In this document: piece after piece, positions 26,413 through 34,998 of the stretch
Layout: each line of letters starts with the position of its first letter
How positions within the stretch are numbered: the stretch's first letter is position 1
DNA from: Elusimicrobia bacterium RIFOXYA2_FULL_50_26
GTDB taxonomy: Bacteria; Elusimicrobiota; Endomicrobiia; Endomicrobiales; XYA2-FULL-47-53
Assembly: GCA_001800355.1 (NCBI GenBank)
Contig: MGVF01000088.1
Location: 1-34,998, forward strand
Direction: 5' to 3'
Length of the DNA: 34,998 nt
The notes under the pieces: model-generated
What the model was told of the DNA's origin: nothing
What the model saw: the letters and a program-made list of their open reading frames with translations, nothing else
The model's database searches: none
Program-made: the position numbers and the translations under genes

Positions 26413-29400
26413 TTATCCCTGGGTTCGCAATGTTTCGACGAGAGCGGGAAGTATAATATCCCGGGCAGCTTGTGCGGGCTTGCGGACGCGGCGTTCCGCA
26501 GCGAGCGCGAACATTCGCGCGGATTCGGCCAGCGCCCAGCCAGCCGTTTTGTCTTGATTGCCCACTATGTCCGGCAGGGTGCCTGTTTTCTGAAGGGCGT
26601 CAATCTGCGGCTGCATTATCGAACGTATCTCGGCAAGCACGTACTCTGCCTTATTGTCAGCATCGGCGTGACGGACGGACGCAACAGCTTTGACAAATAA
26701 TACCATCGGCACCAACGCCTTAAGTCCGGATGTTACAGGCAACGCTTCGTAAGCGGCTCTTGCCTTTTCGATACTTAATGAACCAGACTTGCCGGTGATC
26801 ACATTAATTATTTCCCTGAAATAACTGCCGCTGATGTCCTCGCGTTTATTCAACGATGTCGCTATATCGCCACTAATTTTATACATAGCACTGTCTTTGG
26901 CCGTTTTAACGGCATCGTCGAACGTGCCATGGACGTGAGCGGCCAGCAGTATGGCGCGGAAACGCCTGTTATCCTGTTCACTGACAAATTTTTCCAACGC
27001 GGAGTTCTTTTCGTAATACCTCGCCTCAACTACGTGTTCCATGGCTCCGCGAACCAGGTTGAACAGCTCAACATGGCTTCTTACAATATCAGCGGATGAA
27101 GCATTGGCGGGCATTCTGTTTTTCAGCAACTCAACCTGCCTGGCCAGGGCAACCCAGTTTCTGTTTTCCACTACATCCGTAAGGCGCCCCAACATGCGCA
27201 AAGTTTCATCAAACAGGCGGCCGTTTGCCAATCCCGCTGCCAGGGGGGCGAGTTCATCATCGTTGCATTGCTGGATATAACGCCCGGCTTCAAGCACCGC
27301 GCCAAGCCCGCGACCGCTGAAGGTTTGTACAGTTTGTCCGTTTCCGTCAACCAATGTAATATCGCGCGACTTGTCAAACCATGTGAATTCGGCGGCATTC
27401 ACTTTTTCAGGCGCGACCTTGTAGCCTTTTTGACAGGCCAACTCACCCACCTCTGCAATACTCTTAGGCCTGAGCGCACGCACGCTCGTCAATTCGATTA
27501 TAAAATCGCGGTAGACATTGTGACTGGCGTGGCCGCTGGCCAGGTCTCTGAACTGGGCATCATTTGCCGCGACGCCGCTGGCAAGATCGGGCATGGCAAT
27601 AACGCTTACGTTTTTAGAGGCGTCAACAAAACCTTCTATATTTTTTTTGAATTCTTCGACGTCATCTCCGGCAATGACCGTTTTGCCTTCTTCTATGTAC
27701 ATCATGCGTACAACGTTTTCCCCGGCAACCTGCGACGGGGCAATTGTTCCGTAAGGAACCCTGTCAACAAAAGCAATATCCAGCCGGTCGGCCAGCCCAT
27801 GCGCCTGCCGGGCAAACAATGGCGATGGGATAATGCCGACTGTGTCTTTCCCGAGCTTGCCGGCCAGGCGCTCTATCCACTGTTCAGGCAGCGTTGATCG
27901 CGCAGACAGGTCAAGGTAAACCCTGCTGAATCCAAGTTTAATCCATGCATCTATCTTGTCCTCTAATGCTCCGAGGTTTGCATCATCGTTTACAGTCACG
28001 TTAAACGTAACCTTGACCTTGTCTTTAACCTGCGAATGGCGCAGAACCTCTTTGAATTGGAATTTCGCGGTTTCTTCGAGGAAAGCACCGAGGTCGCCTG
28101 TATACCCGCTATGCTTGTAAGCCATATGCGCTTTGACAGCATCCCTTTCATCACGCTCACTTATGTTTTCTTCCATATGGGCGGCTTCGGTGACTATAAC
28201 ATGGCGCCGATCAACACCGTCAACCCTTGACCAGTCAATGTAGCGCACCAGCTTGTCAAATACGTTGTCGAGCATTACGGTATCCACGTTCATTTCAGAC
28301 ATCTTTATTATAAATGCCACAAGATCAGTAATCTTTCCTTCACCCAGGTCTTGTGGCCTTCCCACCTGGCGAAGCTGGCTGATATTCTTGTAAACCGCAA
28401 CGCCATAAGGCAGTTTAACTTCACCACCCGCCTTTTCTTTCCTTAGCGGCAGGTAATCTTTCCATATTGCTTCTTTTACGCTTTCTTCAACGTCGCCGCT
28501 AAAATCTATGAGGTTTTCGGCGCGATGCAACGGCTCACGTTTTTTCAAGTTATCGGCGGCACGCACAATGTCGTATTTGCTGAATACATCCTCGCTTAAG
28601 CGCTCCACATCGCCGGATGATCTAAAGCGCACTTCAAAAATAGTTTCTGCCAGCAACTGGTGATTTTTTGCAATATCCTCATTGGAAATAAGCCCGGCAA
28701 AACCGTTGCACTGCAGGATGTCGGGATTTATTTCGCCGGCGTACGGGAGTCCCATTTCACCCAGCTTCTCTTTAACGGTGAGTTCCCCATCTTTAAGCAT
28801 TACACCTTCGCGCATGGAGTTCATTATAACAAGCACTGCCCCGCGAAGCGCCGCATCGCGGTTTGCACCCCGTGGCAACCTGACCTGCAACCTGATAGCG
28901 GAAGCGCCGTTGTCAGCCGGCTCTGCTTTGGCATAGACAGGCACGGTAACGGTTTCACCATTTTCCAGGGTAATATTCTCATCATAAAGATATATGCCCT
29001 CGGGATCAACGCCGTCAGCAAGCACGGCCAGGTGCAAGGCGTTCATACCGATGGCGGCATACGCTTTTAATTCATCAATATCCGCATCGCCTATGCTCCA
29101 GACGGTTTTGCCGGCAAGCTCGTGGATGCCCATCTTATCCAGCCAACTGCGGCCGGCAAAGGCTTCGGCAACGCTTTCGGCAACATTGTTTACGGCCTTA
29201 TGCGGCATTACGGACTCTGCCGCCACGCTTGCCACGGCGGCGGGCTCTACATCCTTAATGGCGCCGGCGATAGACTGCACCGTGATCAACGACCCGCCGC
29301 CCTCTGCCTTAATGCGTAGCATGGCGATAAGATCCTTAATCAGGCTGTTAAATCTGGCATTCTTAAACTCACGCGGCTCGTCGCTGGCCTCAAGCTGCTC

Positions 29401-32400
29401 AAACCAGGCCGCCAACTGATCGCAGCACGTGCGCCCCTGGAAAAGAGAGTTCATGAACATGCCGTAATCGCTAAGGTTATTATCGGCATGACGGTTCCAG
29501 TGATGATCATTGGCGACATCACCGTGGTTACGCTCAATCCGCTGCTTTAGTTCATAGAAACCTTCCAACCCATGCGATATGCCAAATCCATTAAAATCAA
29601 ACGTGTAATGCGGGTTTGACAGAATGGTGTTGGCCACGCTCGCAGTTACGCTTCCTTCCACGCTCCCGATCAGGTTGCGGTCGTATGAAGCGCCCTCGTC
29701 AAGCAGAACACCTTCAAGCCGTTCTACAAGGCCGGACATAAACTCCGTGAAACGCCGGTCAACCTTAACGGGTGTATTCTGGGGGTCATTCCTGCTTTCC
29801 CTGAGAGTATCGAACCAACGCGTAACTTCGGCCAATGCCCCGGGGTTGGATTCAAACATGTATTCAACGTACCAGCGGAATGAAGATTTTTCCCCTTTCC
29901 TGTCTTCCAGATGGTGCCTGCTCCATAAACCGATGTTTGAATCTATTCCGGCTTCACCATTCTCTATGACAATTTTCCTGCGGATGAAACCTGCAAGGCC
30001 GGGTTTTGCAATACCATTTCCGTTAAAACTAAAACAGCTGCCGTCATACAAAAGTTTTTTAATAGATTCTTTGCTCGCACCCGTTTTCGTGGCGTTGACA
30101 ATCGCAGCCATTGCCTTTTCATCTTCCCCGCGCTGCTTCTTTTGGCGCGCGAGTATACGCTGATATTCCGTCAAATATGAGGCGGAGGTATTCATGTAAT
30201 CCAATATACGGCTGAAACGCACGGATGTTGCGCAATGCATGTAAAAATCGCTGCGGCGATCATTCCACACGCTTACCGCTTCCCTGATTGCATCAAGGTA
30301 ACCGTTTGGCGTATCGCTGTGCGCTATTACAGTATTCCCGCGCCCGGGACGCTTCCAGTCAACAGGCCTGCCCTGGGCCATGATAGTGCCTTCCGGATAT
30401 ACAGGGCTTATGACAAGCGCTCCGTTAGCGGAAAAAGGCACCTCGGTATATTCCGACGCGCCGGTATCCCTGGTAGATGGCAGGATGCCCATATCGCAAG
30501 CGGCAAGCATTGCCAGCTTTTGCTCCTGTACTGCACGATCAACAAAAATAAATTTCCCGGCATATCCTTTTGCATTCAGTTCGCTTTCCCAAAGCATAAG
30601 GCGTTTTGCCGTGGCCTTGCTTTCGTCAAACCCCTGCACGTTGCCAAAATATAGTATTTGAACGCCATCCTTGAGCATTTGTTCGATGTTTTCATAGGTG
30701 AATGCGGTCGTTAAACCTGTTTTCTCATCTACAAGGCGGCCATAGTATCCCAGAGTTATTTTTTCCGTGTCAACATTGGCGTAGCCCCCAATCTCTATCA
30801 TAGCGCGATTAATAATTTCATCATCTACTACACCATCGCGTTGTAATTTCTCCAGGAACGAAAGTATCTTGAAATCGTTAGCCCCTTTTACCTTTAATGA
30901 ATCCACTACCGAGCTGATTTTCTTATCCCTGAATTTAATAAGATTCTCTTCCAACCCGTCATTTCGCGCTTCGCGCACAATTGAATTGAATATTCCATCA
31001 TCCAAACGCTTTTCCCGGTTAATCATATCATAGTTCATGAGTATGCCAACTGCCGTGTTGTCAGCCCTTACGTCGTCAGCAATTGAGGCAAGCGCCTCAG
31101 ATATGGTTTTACCTCTAAGATTATTAAGAGTTATGGATAACTCAATACCGTTTGCAGTCATCATCATGGAATCATTGAAGTATTGTTTACAAACAGGCTT
31201 GGAAACCTGGATTTGTTCACTTGAAGGCCGATATAAATCTACTGTTTTTCCATATTTTTCTTTCAATGCTTTATGAAAATACTTGGCCATCAATTTCAAA
31301 TCCGTGCCATTGGTAATACCTGTCAGATGAGTCCAGCCTTTGTCAATATGCCTCATCAGGCCGCCATGAATTTTGCTTACGCCATTTGCCCAGCCGGCAC
31401 GCACGGCGGCGCTTGTCCAGTCCCAGAAACCTATACGTTTGAACATTGACCAGTATTTCTTGTCAATTCCCAGCCACCGCAAATATTTTTTTACATCTTC
31501 TTCAGTACGTGTACGACGGTTGCCTATGGTATGCGTGGTTTCATATGACAAAATGCCACTGACAATGGGATCATCAGGATACATACTTGCAAGCAATGTA
31601 TGCAGCGGGCCATTCTGTCCGTCGTTACCATGCACTATGGCCGGGTTAAAGTCCGCACCCCATTCCTTATGACGCTTAACCTCAAGATCATAAATAAGCC
31701 TTGCTATCGGCTTGTTTATACCACCGGTTGACTCTTCCCACGACGGGTTTTTAGAACTTACTTCGTCATTTACCTTGCCGTAATCGGTTTCACGGTAGTT
31801 ATACGTCATCCGCGTATAGAAGCTGTCTCCATCTTGTTCAACTACGCCGCGGTAGCCGGATCTCTGAACATCTTTTACAAAATGCTTGGGCATTCCGGTA
31901 TCACTGTCCTGCCCCACAAAAACTTCACAAAATATTTTTTCTTCACTGCCATCGTCATTAAATACACTGACATCGTATCCCATCAATTTTTTCAACCCTT
32001 TGACTCCCTCATGCTCATAGTCTAGAGGCGTGGGATTGCCACTGGCATCAAGCTTATCGCGGCGAAGCATGTATTTAGGCTCTATGGTGGTGAAACCGCA
32101 GCGAATACCCATATCATTTGCCATCTTTATAAGTTCGTACATTCCCTTTGCATGGTATGTCATCACGGGACCCAAGCCGCCGACCCAGAAAGTATTTTCA
32201 GCAGCAACGTAATATATCATGCTGCCTTCCAGCAGAGGCGCCTGCCGCTTAACCCAGTTGCGCAAATAGTTATTAAGGTATTTCTTTATATCTCGTTCGA
32301 ACCCGTCTCTATCAGCCGCTTCCATAAGCATAATTCTATCGAAAAGCACGGCATAAGCCTTATCTTTAAGAAACACGTTCTCGTTTGCTATAAGTATGCG

Positions 32401-34998
32401 TAAAAAGTCTGTCTCCTGCTCTTTGGTAAGTTCCGTAACCGACTGCAGAACCGGCCATGCGGATTCAACGGGGTTAAGCAACGATTCACTCTCAACCTGT
32501 TCGGAACAAATCCTCATGAGACTGATAAGCGAATCCGGCGAGAAAGTACCGTCGCCTGTTATACATGCTTTTAACCGATCTGATATAAATTCCTGATCAT
32601 TATCACGAATCGCCCGGGATACATTCGCAACAACATTCTCGTCGGCTTCCAACACATTGGCGAGAAGACTAGGCTCCCGAGGGGCGGCAACCATGTCAAC
32701 GGCGGCTTGTTGGACGGCGGGGATGGCGGCTGCCGACGCTGCCAGGAGGCGCATTCCGTTTATCGCATCCCTGGAACCATTTGTGTCGTAATGCAGGAGG
32801 AAGGCGTAAATGCCTTCGGGCTTAAGGTCCCCGCTTTCGATATATTCAAGGATTATGTTTTCCAATGCCGGCGTAAGATTGTCCGGCAGGTTTTTTACTA
32901 GTTTTCCAAATGTTTTATGGCGGGATGACCTGGTACGTAGAACTTTGCGGTGCGCCTCACGTATCATTTTGCGCACCTGCAACTCGAAAATCAATTCGTC
33001 AATTCCTGCATCCGTAAACCCGGCAGCCTCGCTCAGGCCTGGCGCGGACATTTCGCCGGACTGTTCGCCTGAATACAATTTTTCAATTTTAGTTATATGG
33101 GTAAGGATGTCAACGATCTCAATTCCTTTTTCATGCAATGCGTCCATCACTTTGCCTAGAACATAATCGGAAATAGAGTTGTCTTTTAACTTGTCCGTTA
33201 TAAGTGAACGGATATAAGCTTTATCGTAAAGCTTGCCGGAACTTTCTTTTATTGACGGCAGCGGCAATGAAGTTGCGTAATCCAGAAGCAGCTTCTGACT
33301 GGCAAGCATTTTCTCAAGCTCGGTTAGCGATTCCGGCGGCTGACTTGCAAGATGGCGGATATAGTTATGGAAATTTTCCTGCTTGCGGCCGCCCCTTTTG
33401 CTTATGTGCATCTTGCCAAGGTAACCGGAAAACAGTGCGTAAACACCGTTAGGTTCAACCGTGCCGCGTGGCTTGTTTAATGCCATGAACTCGAATACTT
33501 CATGCCGGGCAAGAAGGGTGAAGAACTCATCGGCGTTTAATCCTTCGGGCAGGCCGTCTTTTTCAATTTTATCTATAAAATAGGCCGATGGGCTGAAGAA
33601 AATAAATTCCGCCTCTCCACGGCCGGCAACCCGTCTTGTTGTATTACCAATCCCCATGGTCGCAAGCAGGCACCGTTCTTTGTGGGCTGAAAGGATACTT
33701 CTATTTAAAATTGTAAATACAATCTCCGCATCATTGCGAACGCCAAGCTCATGGTAGTATTTTCCTTTCAGAATCTCGAGTTCTCTGCGTAAAATGCGTG
33801 TCCATTCCGCATCAAGGGGGCTTTCATTTGCAAGGCTGCCGCTTCCGATACTAAGCCGCATGACATCCAGCGCAGGTTGTGAAAGGTACTCAGCCAGGAA
33901 TGGAAAGCTTGATCTTAATTGACTGACAAGCTCGTTTATGCCGTTCCCCATGCCGACTATCCGATTCACACGCTTGTTCTGAACCTCTGTCCCGGCAGTC
34001 TGCCGCATTTCCCTGCGCTTGAGATAATCAGCGCGGAAGGCATTAATATCGTCAATTTTCACAAATGACGCGCCGTTAACGGTAACGATGTATTTATCTC
34101 CGACAACAGCGCGCCAAAATTCAAGCGCATCCGCATCGGCAATTTTGCTGGAGCGCAACCTGACGATTTGTTCCGGATAATTATAGTTAATCACAGCCTC
34201 TTCAAACAGTTTCCGCCCAAGCCCGGAATAGAGGTATTCGGCCTCGGTAAAAATAACGTCTATTTCCAGGTAATCCCCGGCTTTATCGCTATCCTTATAT
34301 ATTTGGACGTACCCTAAAGTATTTTCGTCAGTATCAATAGCTTCGAAACCGTATCTGCCTGCGACCGTATCAACAGGCCCCGGAACATTGATTTTTATAG
34401 CGTTAATATCAAACTCAAGATAGAAAATAAGTTCGCTGTCTTGCGGGAGAAATGGCCTTAGCGTTTCGGCGATGCCGGCGCGGGTAAGCCCTGCTTCCTT
34501 GATAAGTTTCGTCAGCATAAGCTTGTCATGCCGCAGCGATTCCGTATCCATCCCCGCCTCGTGGCGAAGCTCATGTGCGATGCCGGCGACAAAAAGCGCT
34601 TTCGCGGCATCTTTATCATTGGCCGCAATTTCAAGGAATGATTTATTTATGCCGATTAGTCCGTTTTGGCGGTGGTCTTCAAAGAGGTATTTAGAGGAAT
34701 TTTTTTCAAGGAGGGTAAGGAGAATGTTTTTATCTGTAATCTTACTCACATCAACAAGCCCCTCGGCAGCAAGCGCCGCCATCGCCTTTGAAATAAGCGC
34801 ACCCAACTCGCCGTCGGACACGCCCATGGCCAGCTTCAACTCATTCTTATCTTCCGTCGTAAGCTTTATCAAATCGTCATAGTGAACACCATTAACGTCA
34901 ACCGGCACACCCTGCGCCACAGAATTTTTGACCGACTTAACCTGTTCCGCGTCCCCCGCACTAAATTCACTACGATTCCCCTGGAGTTTCATCAAGCT
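26413..34998 (-). CDS. Giant multidomain protein with GNAT-like, zincin-like and glycogen-synthase-like modules (5' end beyond window)
   Basis: At least 2860 aa. No stop lies between residue 1 as numbered here (TTG 34995) and the window edge, and there is no signal peptide, so the true N-terminus is probably outside. Modules: HExxH motif IAHELRHEAG (HELRH 141-145); GNAT-like segment about 200-310 (YSGLGRKLFEEAV at 256-268); second zincin-like motif RHEVFEFMALN (HEVFE 498-502); helical region 620-920; GT-B glycosyltransferase about 925-1610 resembling glycogen/starch synthase (WVGGLGPVMTYHAKG with GGLG at 939-942, IVHGNDGQN near 1121, YYGRLVDEKTGL near 1417, PSTRDTGASEYTE at 1506-1518, then NGALVIS). 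A module is repeated at about 1655 and 1800. The C-terminal 950 residues are unrecognised. Substrate unknown; a glucan is a guess. Confidence 0.85.
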   Translation of the reverse strand, partial: SLMKLQGNRSEFSAGDAEQVKSVKNSVAQGVPVDVNGVHYDDLIKLTTEDKNELKLAMGVSDGELGALISKAMAALAAEGLVDVSKITDKNILLTLLEKNSSKYLFEDHRQNGLIGINKSFLEIAANDKDAAKALFVAGIAHELRHEAGMDTESLRHDKLMLTKLIKEAGLTRAGIAETLRPFLPQDSELIFYLEFDINAIKINVPGPVDTVAGRYGFEAIDTDENTLGYVQIYKDSDKAGDYLEIDVIFTEAEYLYSGLGRKLFEEAVINYNYPEQIVRLRSSKIADADALEFWRAVVGDKYIVTVNGASFVKIDDINAFRADYLKRREMRQTAGTEVQNKRVNRIVGMGNGINELVSQLRSSFPFLAEYLSQPALDVMRLSIGSGSLANESPLDAEWTRILRRELEILKGKYYHELGVRNDAEIVFTILNRSILSAHKERCLLATMGIGNTTRRVAGRGEAEFIFFSPSAYFIDKIEKDGLPEGLNADEFFTLLARHEVFEFMALNKPRGTVEPNGVYALFSGYLGKMHISKRGGRKQENFHNYIRHLASQPPESLTELEKMLASQKLLLDYATSLPLPSIKESSGKLYDKAYIRSLITDKLKDNSISDYVLGKVMDALHEKGIEIVDILTHITKIEKLYSGEQSGEMSAPGLSEAAGFTDAGIDELIFELQVRKMIREAHRKVLRTRSSRHKTFGKLVKNLPDNLTPALENIILEYIESGDLKPEGIYAFLLHYDTNGSRDAINGMRLLAASAAAIPAVQQAAVDMVAAPREPSLLANVLEADENVVANVSRAIRDNDQEFISDRLKACITGDGTFSPDSLISLMRICSEQVESESLLNPVESAWPVLQSVTELTKEQETDFLRILIANENVFLKDKAYAVLFDRIMLMEAADRDGFERDIKKYLNNYLRNWVKRQAPLLEGSMIYYVAAENTFWVGGLGPVMTYHAKGMYELIKMANDMGIRCGFTTIEPKYMLRRDKLDASGNPTPLDYEHEGVKGLKKLMGYDVSVFNDDGSEEKIFCEVFVGQDSDTGMPKHFVKDVQRSGYRGVVEQDGDSFYTRMTYNYRETDYGKVNDEVSSKNPSWEESTGGINKPIARLIYDLEVKRHKEWGADFNPAIVHGNDGQNGPLHTLLASMYPDDPIVSGILSYETTHTIGNRRTRTEEDVKKYLRWLGIDKKYWSMFKRIGFWDWTSAAVRAGWANGVSKIHGGLMRHIDKGWTHLTGITNGTDLKLMAKYFHKALKEKYGKTVDLYRPSSEQIQVSKPVCKQYFNDSMMMTANGIELSITLNNLRGKTISEALASIADDVRADNTAVGILMNYDMINREKRLDDGIFNSIVREARNDGLEENLIKFRDKKISSVVDSLKVKGANDFKILSFLEKLQRDGVVDDEIINRAMIEIGGYANVDTEKITLGYYGRLVDEKTGLTTAFTYENIEQMLKDGVQILYFGNVQGFDESKATAKRLMLWESELNAKGYAGKFIFVDRAVQEQKLAMLAACDMGILPSTRDTGASEYTEVPFSANGALVISPVYPEGTIMAQGRPVDWKRPGRGNTVIAHSDTPNGYLDAIREAVSVWNDRRSDFYMHCATSVRFSRILDYMNTSASYLTEYQRILARQKKQRGEDEKAMAAIVNATKTGASKESIKKLLYDGSCFSFNGNGIAKPGLAGFIRRKIVIENGEAGIDSNIGLWSRHHLEDRKGEKSSFRWYVEYMFESNPGALAEVTRWFDTLRESRNDPQNTPVKVDRRFTEFMSGLVERLEGVLLDEGASYDRNLIGSVEGSVTASVANTILSNPHYTFDFNGFGISHGLEGFYELKQRIERNHGDVANDHHWNRHADNNLSDYGMFMNSLFQGRTCCDQLAAWFEQLEASDEPREFKNARFNSLIKDLIAMLRIKAEGGGSLITVQSIAGAIKDVEPAAVASVAAESVMPHKAVNNVAESVAEAFAGRSWLDKMGIHELAGKTVWSIGDADIDELKAYAAIGMNALHLAVLADGVDPEGIYLYDENITLENGETVTVPVYAKAEPADNGASAIRLQVRLPRGANRDAALRGAVLVIMNSMREGVMLKDGELTVKEKLGEMGLPYAGEINPDILQCNGFAGLISNEDIAKNHQLLAETIFEVRFRSSGDVERLSEDVFSKYDIVRAADNLKKREPLHRAENLIDFSGDVEESVKEAIWKDYLPLRKEKAGGEVKLPYGVAVYKNISQLRQVGRPQDLGEGKITDLVAFIIKMSEMNVDTVMLDNVFDKLVRYIDWSRVDGVDRRHVIVTEAAHMEENISERDERDAVKAHMAYKHSGYTGDLGAFLEETAKFQFKEVLRHSQVKDKVKVTFNVTVNDDANLGALEDKIDAWIKLGFSRVYLDLSARSTLPEQWIERLAGKLGKDTVGIIPSPLFARQAHGLADRLDIAFVDRVPYGTIAPSQVAGENVVRMMYIEEGKTVIAGDDVEEFKKNIEGFVDASKNVSVIAMPDLASGVAANDAQFRDLASGHASHNVYRDFIIELTSVRALRPKSIAEVGELACQKGYKVAPEKVNAAEFTWFDKSRDITLVDGNGQTVQTFSGRGLGAVLEAGRYIQQCNDDELAPLAAGLANGRLFDETLRMLGRLTDVVENRNWVALARQVELLKNRMPANASSADIVRSHVELFNLVRGAMEHVVEARYYEKNSALEKFVSEQDNRRFRAILLAAHVHGTFDDAVKTAKDSAMYKISGDIATSLNKREDISGSYFREIINVITGKSGSLSIEKARAAYEALPVTSGLKALVPMVLFVKAVASVRHADADNKAEYVLAEIRSIMQPQIDALQKTGTLPDIVGNQDKTAGWALAESARMFALAAERRVRKPAQAARDIILPALVETLRTQG

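Overview
The window is a densely coding stretch of about 35 kb in which every supported gene (16, counting metX as one broken gene) lies on the minus strand, so transcription runs from high to low coordinates. The envelope genes (TolC-type channel, RND pumps, lipoprotein, signal peptides) indicate a Gram-negative, double-membrane bacterium. Two adjacent very large proteins (1951 aa and at least 2860 aa) combining a ChaN/Tiki-like domain, a YdcF/DUF218-like domain, zincin-like motifs, a GNAT-like segment and a glycogen-synthase-like glycosyltransferase suggest an uncultured lineage such as Omnitrophota (OP3). That placement is inference from gene style, not from a phylogenetic marker.

In transcription order: (1) 34998-26413 holds a giant protein whose frame is still open at the window edge, so it is probably truncated. 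(2) 26196-20341 holds a second giant protein with a signal peptide and a central membrane block. (3) 20294-17423 is a compact operon: stand-alone receiver, FtsH-family AAA+ protease without the usual periplasmic domain, and a lipoprotein of unknown role. (4) 17200-8252 is a four-gene tripartite efflux operon: TolC-like channel, membrane-anchored adaptor with a TTG start, and two different RND subunits. (5) 7954-7667 is a small two-helix membrane protein with the clearest sigma-70 promoter in the window. (6) 7456-3547 is a signalling cluster: histidine kinase, receiver-GGDEF protein, OmpR-type regulator, and then an alternative sigma-70-family factor. (7) 3437-1667 is metX-metW, with metX broken by a one-base deletion. 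(8) 1507-64 is thiM-thiE.

Nearly all intergenic space longer than 100 bp is filled by palindromic repeats. Five copies of an 83-84 bp element beginning GTCATTGCGAG fall into two subfamilies with different flanking arms. One double-hairpin element of another family sits in front of metX and its stem contains the likely metX ribosome-binding site. No tRNA, rRNA, CRISPR array, transposase or integrase was seen.

The most notable content is the giant-protein pair, which share an HEVxE...ALN motif, including a GT-B glycosyltransferase module and a duplicated module of about 144-residue period. Also notable are the reduced FtsH in an operon with a receiver and a lipoprotein, and the repeat family that punctuates operon boundaries.
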